Origin: Luteibacter aegosomatis
GTDB lineage: Bacteria > Pseudomonadota > Gammaproteobacteria > Xanthomonadales > Rhodanobacteraceae
Reading direction: 5' to 3'
Assembly: GCF_023078455.1 (NCBI RefSeq)
Contig: NZ_CP095740.1
Span: 980,001-1,044,000, forward strand
Length of the DNA: 64,000 bases
Shown: one piece after another, positions 46,036 to 53,240 of the stretch
How positions within the stretch are numbered: the stretch's first letter is position 1
Layout of the letters: the number at the start of each line of letters is the position of its first letter
Notes under the pieces: model-generated
Databases searched by the model: none
Told to the model about the DNA's origin: nothing
Seen by the model: the letters and a program-made list of their open reading frames with translations, nothing else
Made by a program: the position numbers and the translations under genes

Positions 46036-46589
46036 ACAAGCGCCCCACGATCCTCGCCACGCGCGACGCGCCCGACAGCTACCTCCGCCGCGCGGAGGAG
46101 GTCGACCTCGAATTTTCCAACGGCGAGCGCCGCACCTACCAGCGACTGAAGGGCGGCGGTCATGGCGCGGTGCTCATCGTCGCCATGCACGATGCCGACA
46201 CCGTGCTGCTGGTGCGCGAGTACGGCGTCGGCGTCGACCGTTACGAACTGGGCGTGCCCAAGGGGCGGCTGGATCGCGACGAGACGGTGGAGCAGGGCGC
46301 CGACCGCGAGCTGAAGGAAGAGGTCGGCTTCGGCGCGCGCAAGCTCACCATCCTGGGGACGCTGTCGCTGTCGCCGTCGTACATGACCCACATGGCCCAC
46401 GTGGTGCTTGCCGAAGACCTCTACCCCGAGCGCCTGCAGGGCGACGAACCCGAAGAACTCGAAGTGGTGCCCTGGCGCATGAAAGACCTGCACACGCTGA
46501 TCGCGCGCGACGACGTGACCGAGGGGCGCTCCATCGCCGCGTTGTTCATGGCCCGCGAATACCTCGCCGGGCGGTACCGTCCGGCATGA
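46032..46589 (+). CDS. nudE: ADP compounds hydrolase NudE (Nudix)
   Basis: 185 residues. Perfect Nudix box GRLDRDETVEQGADRELKEE followed by VGF (GX5EX7REUXEEXGU). Homologous along its length to E. coli NudE, which hydrolyses ADP-ribose, Ap3A and NADH. Overlaps neighbours on both sides by ATGA, and precedes cysQ as in many gammaproteobacteria. Confidence 0.94.
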
Positions 46590-47404
46590 GCGCCGTCGAT
46601 CCCGCCCATTACCTCGACGACCTGCGTGCCATCGCGCGCCGCGCGGCCGATGCCATCCTCGATGTCTACGCGCAGGATTTCGAGGTGGTCTGCAAGCCCG
46701 ACGATTCCCCCGTCACCGCCGCCGACCTTGCCGCGCAGCGCGTCATCACCGAAGGACTGGCCGCCATCGCGCCCAACGTGCCGGTGATTTCCGAGGAGGC
46801 CACGGCGGCCTCGTGGGCCGAAAGACGCACGTGGCGTCGCCACTGGCTGGTGGATCCGCTCGACGGCACGCGCGAGTTCATCAAGCGCAACGGCGAGTTC
46901 ACCGTGAACATCGCCCTCATCGAGAACCACCGTCCCGTGCTCGGCGTGGTGCTCGCGCCGGTGGGCGGCGACGCGTACTACGCCGCGAGTGGCCTCGGCG
47001 CGTGGCGGCAGGCCACGCCGGATGCCGAGCCGGTGCGCATCCGTTCGCGCGTCGCGGGCGAGACGCTGCGCGTCACCGGCAGCCACTGGAGCGGCGGCAT
47101 GGCGGCCACGCTGCTCGATCGCCTCGGTCCGCACGATCGCGTGCCGCTGGGTTCGTCGCTCAAGTTCTGCGTGATCGCGCGCGGCGACGCCGACCTCTAC
47201 CTGCGCCTGGGCGCCACCTCGGAATGGGATACGGCGGCGGCGCAGTGCGTGCTGGAAGAAGCCGGCGGCGCGGTGCTCGACCTCGCCGGGCGACCCTTCC
47301 GTTACAACACCCGCGATTCGCTCATCAATCCCGAGTTCATCGCCTGCGGCGACACCGAGGTCGACTGGGCGGCACGTCTCATCGATCCGGACGACAACGC
47401 ATGA
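46586..47404 (+). CDS. cysQ: 3'(2'),5'-bisphosphate nucleotidase CysQ
   Basis: Dephosphorylates 3'-phosphoadenosine 5'-phosphate, the toxic by-product of sulfate assimilation, and helps limit PAPS. 272 residues. CKPDDSPVTAADLAAQRVIT, RRHWLVDPLDGTREFIKRNG, EFTVNIALIENHRPVLGVVL, and GATSEWDTAAAQCVLEEAGG are the CysQ signatures. In the ATGA-linked chain between nudE and mazG. Confidence 0.96.
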   Translation: MSAVDPAHYLDDLRAIARRAADAILDVYAQDFEVVCKPDDSPVTAADLAAQRVITEGLAAIAPNVPVISEEATAASWAERRTWRRHWLVDPLDGTREFIKRNGEFTVNIALIENHRPVLGVVLAPVGGDAYYAASGLGAWRQATPDAEPVRIRSRVAGETLRVTGSHWSGGMAATLLDRLGPHDRVPLGSSLKFCVIARGDADLYLRLGATSEWDTAAAQCVLEEAGGAVLDLAGRPFRYNTRDSLINPEFIACGDTEVDWAARLIDPDDNA

Positions 47405-48192
47405 CACGCCCCGTCGACGACCTGCTCGCGATCATGGCCCGCCTGCGCGATCCGGAAAACGGTTGCCCCTGGGACCTGAAGCAGGATTTTTCCACCATCG
47501 CGCCGTACACCATCGAGGAAGCCTACGAGGTGGCCGACGCGATCGATCGCGGCGACATGCACGACCTGCGCGACGAGCTGGGCGACCTGCTGTTGCAGGT
47601 GGTGTTCCATTCACGCATGGCGGAAGAAGCCGGCCACTTCGCGTTCGGCGACGTGGTGGATGCCATCTGCGACAAAATGCTGCGCCGTCATCCGCACGTG
47701 TTCGGCGATGTCACGCATGAGAGCGACGCGGCGCGTTCGCGCGACTGGGATCGCCTGAAGGCGGAGGAGCGTGCGGCGAAGGGTGGCGACGACACGAGCG
47801 CGCTGGCCGGCATCTCGCGTGGATTGCCCGAATGGCAGCGCGCGGTGAAATTGCAGAAGCGCGCGGCGAATACGGGTTTCGATTGGCCCGACCATCGTCC
47901 GGTACTCGACAAGCTCGCCGAAGAACTCGACGAGGTGCGCCACGAGTTCGACCACGGCGCCGACGAAGAGCGACTCGCGGACGAGATCGGCGACGTACTG
48001 TTCGTGGCGGCGAATCTCGCGCGGCACGCGAAGGTGGACGTATCGCGTGCGTTGCGCGGAGCGAACGCGAAGTTCGAGCGGCGGTTCCGGGCGATGGAGG
48101 CATTGGCGGCCGGTGAAGGCCGCACGCTGTCGTCGTATTCGCTCGAGGAGCAGGAAGGGCTCTGGGCTCGCGTGAAGCGCGAGGCATCGTGA
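47401..48192 (+). CDS. mazG: Nucleoside triphosphate pyrophosphohydrolase MazG
   Basis: House-cleaning NTP pyrophosphatase. 263 residues, two MazG domains. First: LRDPENGCPWDLKQDFSTIA, EEAYEVADAIDRGDMHDLRD ELGDLLLQVVFHSRMAEE; second with AEELDEVRHEFDHGADEERL ADEIGDVLFVAANLARHAKV (both EExxE...DxxGD metal sites, quoted here in two parts each). Ends the five-gene chain and is followed one base later by a repeat element. Confidence 0.96.
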   Translation: MTRPVDDLLAIMARLRDPENGCPWDLKQDFSTIAPYTIEEAYEVADAIDRGDMHDLRDELGDLLLQVVFHSRMAEEAGHFAFGDVVDAICDKMLRRHPHVFGDVTHESDAARSRDWDRLKAEERAAKGGDDTSALAGISRGLPEWQRAVKLQKRAANTGFDWPDHRPVLDKLAEELDEVRHEFDHGADEERLADEIGDVLFVAANLARHAKVDVSRALRGANAKFERRFRAMEALAAGEGRTLSSYSLEEQEGLWARVKREAS

Positions 48193-48330
48193 TTCGCCGA
48201 TACGATCGGCTCCCACCCCTTCGGTAGGACGGCTCTCGAAAAGGTGCTGCCGATGGTTCCCACCCCTTCGGCAGGAGGGATTTCTTGAAGGGGTGCTACC
48301 GAAGGGGTGGGAGCGGATCGTATCCGCGAA
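48193..48330. repeat. GCTCCCACCC-type repeat with non-matching arm palindromes and a third arm
   Basis: Left arm has GCCGAT-ACG-ATCGGC, right arm has GCGGAT-CGT-ATCCGC: each is self-complementary, but the two do not fully pair with each other. Between them (about 48251-48276) lies a third, partial arm CGATGGTTCCCACCCCTTCG. It sits between the ends of convergent mazG and the 48344 gene. Confidence 0.88.
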
Positions 48331-48343
48331 CGGGGCTAGCCGA

Positions 48344-48856
48344 TTACTTCGAATCCACCGGCTTGGCCGCGGCGCGCTGCTGCATGCGCGACTTGAACGC
48401 TTCCATCGCCTCGTGGCGCTTCTGGTCCTGCGCGAGGCTCTCGTCGAGGCTCTTGCGCATCGTCGCGATCGCGGCGTCGGTGTCCTTCGGCTGCAACTGC
48501 GCGCGGGCGAGGTGACGGTAGGCGTATTCGCGCACCATCGGGTTCTGCGACTTGGCGAGCACTTCGTTGTAGAGCGCCGGCAGTTCCTTCTGACGGCCGG
48601 ACATGACGTACAGGCGCTCCAGGCCGCGGAGGTCGCCGATCACGCCCGAGCGGGCCATGCCGCCGCGATCGTGGTGGCCCCAGCCATGATGGCCGCGTTC
48701 GCCGCCCTGGCCCCACGCATGGTCCTGGCCGGGCTGGGCATGGGGAGCGGCCTTGGCGGCCGGGGCCGGGGGGGCGGCATCCTGCGCGTACGCGAAGGCG
48801 GCCGAACCGGCGAGGAGGAGGGAGGCGACGGTGGCGATGAGGGTCTTGCGCTGCAT
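48344..48856 (-). CDS. Periplasmic hypothetical protein with signal peptide and His/Gly-rich linker
   Basis: 170 residues, not recognised. Signal peptide MQRKTLIATVASLLLAGSAA ending near FAYAQ; then an Ala/Pro stretch, a His/Gly segment (GERGHHGWGHHDRGG) that could bind metal, and a helical C-terminal half (DLRGLERLYVMSGRQKELPA LYNEVLAKSQNP, YAYRHLARAQLQPKDTDAAI) with the look of one or two TPR-like helix pairs or a Spy/CpxP-type protein. GGAG precedes the ATG at 48856. Divergent from the gene at 49027. Confidence 0.7.
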   Translation of the reverse strand: MQRKTLIATVASLLLAGSAAFAYAQDAAPPAPAAKAAPHAQPGQDHAWGQGGERGHHGWGHHDRGGMARSGVIGDLRGLERLYVMSGRQKELPALYNEVLAKSQNPMVREYAYRHLARAQLQPKDTDAAIATMRKSLDESLAQDQKRHEAMEAFKSRMQQRAAAKPVDSK

Positions 48857-49026
48857 GGATGGTCTCCGACGGAGGAAAGGACTTGCACGGGGAAAAACGT
48901 GCCGTGCGGGCGCCGGTTGACCGCTGCGTTGCCTTGCGCTCAGTTTCGCGTGAAATCGCCGTTTGCAACCTTTTGCGGCGCGGCGGCATCCATCACCGGA
49001 ACACCCATTCACCGGAGGAACCACCC

Positions 49027-49797
49027 ATGCGCCACCTGATCCTCGCCGCCGTGCTGCTGATGCCCGCCGTGGCCCTGGCCTACGACGAACCGCAATGCCG
49101 ATTCGGCGCAGACCGTCACCTCGATCTCGACATGGGTGGCGTACACCGCGTGCGCTTCGTGGTGAACTCCCATGACCTCCAGGTCGACGGCAGCGGAAGC
49201 GGCAAGTCCACCGTCGACGGCCGGGCCTGCGCCTCCAGCCAGGACATCGTCGACAGCCTGGTGGTCGAACAGGAAAAGGAAGGCGACACGCTCGTGGTGG
49301 AGCTGAAGGACAAACGCCATGGCTGGTCGGGTTTCGGCAACAGCTACGCCTACCTCAAGGTCAAGGCGAGCATACCCGGCAACCTGCCCGTGGTCGTGGA
49401 GGGTGGCTCGGGCGATGTCGAAGTACGCCACGTGGCCTCCCTGCGGGCGTCGGCGGGTTCGGGCGACGTCGAAGCGAACGACGTGCGTGGCGAGGTGCAG
49501 GCCAACGTGGGCTCGGGCGACCTCAAGCTCAGCCACACGGGGCCGGTGGAGGTGAGTTCCGTCGGTTCGGGCGACCTGACCGTGCGCGATGCGCGGGGCG
49601 TGCGGATCGGCACCGTCGGTTCGGGTGACGCCAAGCTGACCGATATCCAGGGCGACGTGAACGTGGGGACGGTGGGCTCCGGCGACCTCGTCGTGGACGG
49701 CGTCAAGGGCAATCTCACCGTGCGTTCCCATGGCAGCGGCGACATCGAGCACCACGACGTCAGCGGCAAGGTCGACGTGCCGCGCGACGACGATTGA
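49027..49797 (+). CDS. Secreted beta-helix protein with GSGD repeats (DUF4097/GIN-domain-like)
   Basis: 256 residues. Signal peptide MRHLILAAVLLMPAVALA. From about residue 125 to the end, GSGD occurs every 16-20 residues (EGGSGDVEVRHV, AGSGDVEANDV, VGSGDLKLSHT, VGSGDLTVRDA, VGSGDAKLTDI, VGSGDLVVDGV, HGSGDIEHHDV), giving a right-handed beta-solenoid like the putative auto-transporter adhesin head GIN domain. Two N-terminal cysteines (C24 region and CASSQD) may form a disulfide. GGAGG precedes the ATG. Function unknown; surface or periplasmic adhesive or envelope role is inference. Confidence 0.78.
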   Translation: MRHLILAAVLLMPAVALAYDEPQCRFGADRHLDLDMGGVHRVRFVVNSHDLQVDGSGSGKSTVDGRACASSQDIVDSLVVEQEKEGDTLVVELKDKRHGWSGFGNSYAYLKVKASIPGNLPVVVEGGSGDVEVRHVASLRASAGSGDVEANDVRGEVQANVGSGDLKLSHTGPVEVSSVGSGDLTVRDARGVRIGTVGSGDAKLTDIQGDVNVGTVGSGDLVVDGVKGNLTVRSHGSGDIEHHDVSGKVDVPRDDD

Positions 49798-49860
49798 CCA
49801 TGACGGTTCGACCACCTCGCCAACCGATATGATCCGTTCGTCCCGGACGGATCGAATCGA

Positions 49861-50964
49861 ATGACCTGGTTGCCTGAATCGCTGCGAGCCTTGCGCCGCG
49901 ATATGTTTTTCCTCGTGTTGCTCGGCGTGGCGGTCGCCTTCGCGATCGCCACGCCGTCGCGCGTCCCCTCGTGGCCGTCGCTGGTGGATTGGCCGACCAT
50001 CGCCGCCCTATGCGGGTTGCTGTTGCTTACCAAGGCGGTGGAGGCCAGCGGCGCGCTCGACGTGGCCGGCCACTGGCTCATCGACCGCACCTCGACTCGC
50101 CGCGTGGCCGCGCTCGGCCTGGTGGCCGCCACCGCGCTGTCGTCGATGCTGCTCACCAACGACGTCTCGTTGTTCGTGATGGTGCCTCTCACCTTGAGCA
50201 TGTGCCGCATCGCGCGCATGCCGGCGACGCGACTGGTCGTGTTCGAAGCCCTCGCGGTCAACGCCGGTTCGATGCTCACGCCCATCGGCAATCCGCAGAA
50301 CCTGTTCCTCTGGCAGCAATGGGGCGTGGGTTTCGGCGGTTTCGTGTGGGCGATGCTGCCGCTGGCCGGACTGGCGCTGGTGGCGCTGCTTGCGGTCACC
50401 GCGTTCGCGTTTCCCGGCCAGGCGCTCGAAGTGCACGAGCGGGCATCGCATCGGGTGGATCGCGGGCTGCTCGTCGTGGCGGCGGTGCTCTACGTGCCGT
50501 TTCTCGTGCTGGCGGACCTGGGGCACGCCGCCTGGGCCCTCGCGGGCGTGCTCGCCACGTTCGTCGTGTTTCGCCGACGCATCGTGGCGGCGATCGATTG
50601 GGGGTTGCTGCTCACCTTCGTGCTGATGTTCATCGACCTGCGTTCGCTGGCCGCGCTCGACGTCGTGCGGTCGTTCCTGGGGTCGCTCGGGCTGGCGCAG
50701 GCGTCGCACCTCTATGCGACGGGTGCGCTGGCCTCGCAGGTGGTGAGCAACGTACCGGCGGCGATCCTGCTGGCGGAGTATTCGCACGATTGGCGCACGC
50801 TGGCGTGGGCCGTGAACGTGGGCGGGTTCGGTTTCGTGCTGGGATCGCTGGCCAACCTGATCGCATTGCGGCTGCTCGGCGAGAAGAAGGCCTGGGCCAG
50901 CTTCCATGCGTGGTCGGTGCCGTTCTTCGTGGCGGTCGGCTTGCTGGGATGGTGGTTGCTCTAA
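49861..50964 (+). CDS. SLC13/CitM-superfamily inner-membrane transporter, YbiR-like
   Basis: 367 residues, 10-11 hydrophobic helices. Ion-transporter superfamily features: GHWLIDRTSTRRVAALGLVA, SSMLLTNDVSLFVMVPLTLS (the TNDxS helix-break motif), and VNAGSMLTPIGNPQNLFLWQ (GNPQN), with a second-half repeat QVVSNVPAAILLAEYSHDW and GSLANLIALRLLG. Closest in layout and length to E. coli YbiR, an uncharacterised anion transporter. TATGAT at 49828-49833 may be its -10 box. Substrate unknown. Confidence 0.85.
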   Translation: MTWLPESLRALRRDMFFLVLLGVAVAFAIATPSRVPSWPSLVDWPTIAALCGLLLLTKAVEASGALDVAGHWLIDRTSTRRVAALGLVAATALSSMLLTNDVSLFVMVPLTLSMCRIARMPATRLVVFEALAVNAGSMLTPIGNPQNLFLWQQWGVGFGGFVWAMLPLAGLALVALLAVTAFAFPGQALEVHERASHRVDRGLLVVAAVLYVPFLVLADLGHAAWALAGVLATFVVFRRRIVAAIDWGLLLTFVLMFIDLRSLAALDVVRSFLGSLGLAQASHLYATGALASQVVSNVPAAILLAEYSHDWRTLAWAVNVGGFGFVLGSLANLIALRLLGEKKAWASFHAWSVPFFVAVGLLGWWLL

Positions 50965-50970
50965 GCGCCC

Positions 50971-51081
50971 ATCGCGGACAGCGTCCGCTCCCACCCTCCG
51001 GTCGCAACCTTCCTGGCAAAGGTTTTTCACCTCCGTCAGCGGTCTTCCTACCGAAGGGTGGGAGCGGACCCTGTCCGCGAT
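50971..51081. repeat. GCTCCCACCC-type inverted repeat between convergent ybiR-like gene and phaZ
   Basis: Arms ATCGCGGACAGCGTCCGCTC and GAGCGGACCCTGTCCGCGAT, loop of about 45 bases. Starts 7 bases after one stop and ends 6 before the other. Confidence 0.9.
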
Positions 51082-51086
51082 AGGCC

Positions 51087-52370
51087 TCAGGCCTTGCGCG
51101 TACCCGCGGCGCCGGTGTTGCTGTTGCCCTTGTCGTGCTTCTTGATGAAGTCGCGCACGTCGGGATACACCACCTCGCGCCAGCGGCGTCCGCTGAAGAT
51201 GCCGTAATGACCGGCCCCGGCCACGGTGATGTGCTGCTTGCGCTTCTTCGCGATGCCCTTGCACAGGCCATGCGCCGCTTCGGTCTGCCCGGGCCCGGAA
51301 ATGTCGTCGAGCTCGCCTTCGATGGTGAGCAGCGCGGTGTCCTTGATGGCGGCGGGCTTCACCCGCTCGCCGTTCACGTCCCACGTGCCCTTCGGCAGGC
51401 GGTGTTCCTGGAACACCGTTTCGATGGTGTCGAGGTAGTACTCGGCCGGCATGTCGAGCACGGCGTTGTATTCGTCGTAGAACTTGCGGTGCGCCTCGGC
51501 GTCGTCGAGATCGCCCTTGCGCAGGTTTTCGTAGAAGTCCCAATGCGACATCACATGGCGGCTGGGATTCATCGCGATGAAGCCGGCATGCTGGAGGAAG
51601 CCCGGATACACGTCACGGCCGGCGCCCGGATATTGGTAGGGCACCTTGTGGATGAGCTGGCTGCGGAACCACGACAGCGGCCGCGTGGTGGCGAGGTTGT
51701 CGACGCTGGTGGGGCTCTTGCGCGTGTCGATGGGGCCGCCCATGAGGGTGAGCGTGGCGGGCGTGGCCTCGCCACGCGCCGCCATCAGCGACACGGCCGC
51801 GAGCACCGGCACGGTGGGCTGGCACACCGACACCACGTGCGCGCGATGCACGCCGACGTGGCGGATGAATTCCTCGATGTACGACACGTAGTCGGCCAGC
51901 GAGAAGGAGCCTTCGCTCGCCGGGATCATGCGCGCGTCGACCCAGTCGGTGATGTACACCTTGTGGTCGCGCAGCAGGGTGCGCACCGTATCGCGCAGCA
52001 ACGTGGAATGGTGGCCGGACAGCGGCGCCACCACGAGCACGGCCGGGTCGTGCTTCATCCGGTCGACCGTGGCCTGGTCGTCGGAGAACCGCTTGAAGCG
52101 CTTGAGCGTGCAGAACGGCTTGCTCATCGCCACCTGTTCGACGATGGCCACGTCGTGGCCATGCGCGTGCACGCTGTGGATGCCGAACTCGGGCTTCTCG
52201 TAGGCCTTGCCCAGGCGGTACATCAGCTCGTAACCGGCCGCGGCGCGGTCGGCCCCCGGCATGCGGGCGAAGGGGCTGGCGGCGTCGCCGAACATCTTCG
52301 CGCTCGCCTCGGCCCAATAGGTGAGCGGGCTGAGCATCGAGCGTTGCCATTCGTGCATGAGGTAGAGCAT
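51087..52370 (-). CDS. phaZ: Intracellular polyhydroxyalkanoate (PHB) depolymerase
   Basis: Mobilises storage polyhydroxybutyrate. 427 residues. Alpha/beta-hydrolase with a cysteine nucleophile: C183 in HVVSVCQPTVPVLAAVSLMA, the same position as in Ralstonia PhaZ1; expected catalytic Asp is in TIEGELDDISGPGQTEAAHG and His in VAGAGHYGIFSGRRW. N-terminus MLYLMHEWQRSMLSPLTYWA is typical. No signal peptide. No phaC or phasin gene is in the window. Upstream, 81 bases separate it from the methyltransferase gene. Confidence 0.93.
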   Translation of the reverse strand: MLYLMHEWQRSMLSPLTYWAEASAKMFGDAASPFARMPGADRAAAGYELMYRLGKAYEKPEFGIHSVHAHGHDVAIVEQVAMSKPFCTLKRFKRFSDDQATVDRMKHDPAVLVVAPLSGHHSTLLRDTVRTLLRDHKVYITDWVDARMIPASEGSFSLADYVSYIEEFIRHVGVHRAHVVSVCQPTVPVLAAVSLMAARGEATPATLTLMGGPIDTRKSPTSVDNLATTRPLSWFRSQLIHKVPYQYPGAGRDVYPGFLQHAGFIAMNPSRHVMSHWDFYENLRKGDLDDAEAHRKFYDEYNAVLDMPAEYYLDTIETVFQEHRLPKGTWDVNGERVKPAAIKDTALLTIEGELDDISGPGQTEAAHGLCKGIAKKRKQHITVAGAGHYGIFSGRRWREVVYPDVRDFIKKHDKGNSNTGAAGTRKA

Positions 52371-52451
52371 GCAGGTTCCGGGGGGCGGGGAAGGTGGCGC
52401 ATCATAACCAGTTGCGCCGCGTCATGTGTAAAGCCGCTGTTTTTGCTCGAT

Positions 52452-53216
52452 TTAAATGGATGCCTTGCGGCATACCAGCAGGACTTCGTCAACCCCGGGG
52501 GCGGGGTCGAAGCCGGGTTCGAAGCTAAGCGGCTTCTGGAAACGCACGCCCAGCGGCATGAATACGCGGTTGTACCACCACATGGCGCGGGCGCGCTGAT
52601 GGGTGAGGTACCACTGGCCCAGGTCGAGCAATTTCGACGACTTCGGCTGCATGCCGTAGACGGCGCTGCGCTCGATGGCGAAGCCATGGCGGGCCAGCAG
52701 GGCGCGAATGGCCTCGGGCTCGTAGCGGCGGTAGTGGCCCACGAAGTCGTCGAACGCCGTCCACGCCTCGGGGTGCAGGGGGATCGAAAGGAGCAGGCTG
52801 GCCCCGGGTTCGGCCACGCGGGCCAGCTCGGCCAGGGCACCTTCGTCGTCGACCACGTGTTCGAGGATGTCGAAGGCGCAGACGAAGTCGAAGCTGGCGT
52901 CGCGGAACGGCAAGGCGCCGATCATGGCGTTGGCCACGCGGGCGCCGTGCCGTGCCAGTTCGGCGAGGGCGGGGCGGCTGAGGTCGGCGAACTGGGTGTC
53001 GGCCAGCGGCAGGCGGGGCCGCAGGCCCGGTGCGATTTCCAGGCGCCGCGAGGTGCGCGCCACGATCTCGGACACGAGCGGCCAGGTGTTGAACCGCTCG
53101 GGAGCGAAGAGCCGGGCCTCGGACCACAGAGCGTCGTAAAAGCGCTTGTTGCTGCCGATGAGATCGGCGTCGGTGCGACCCGAAGACGATCCCGGGGTGA
53201 ACGATGCGAACGTCAT
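52452..53216 (-). CDS. Class I SAM-dependent methyltransferase (unknown substrate)
   Basis: 254 residues. The Rossmann core is recognised by LEIAPGLRPRLPLADTQFAD (motif I in variant form without the usual GxGxG), IGALPFRDASFDFVCAFDIL then EHVVDDEGALAELARVAEPG, and LLLSIPLHPEAW (post-II and III), as in Methyltransf_11 proteins acting on small molecules or lipids. The N-terminus (SNKRFYDALWSEARLFAPER) resembles glycan or quinone-type methyltransferases but the substrate cannot be deduced. Same strand as phaZ and the oxidoreductase genes. Confidence 0.8.
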   Translation of the reverse strand: MTFASFTPGSSSGRTDADLIGSNKRFYDALWSEARLFAPERFNTWPLVSEIVARTSRRLEIAPGLRPRLPLADTQFADLSRPALAELARHGARVANAMIGALPFRDASFDFVCAFDILEHVVDDEGALAELARVAEPGASLLLSIPLHPEAWTAFDDFVGHYRRYEPEAIRALLARHGFAIERSAVYGMQPKSSKLLDLGQWYLTHQRARAMWWYNRVFMPLGVRFQKPLSFEPGFDPAPGVDEVLLVCRKASI

Positions 53217-53240
53217 GCGATACCCCGGGGGTTCATGGAA

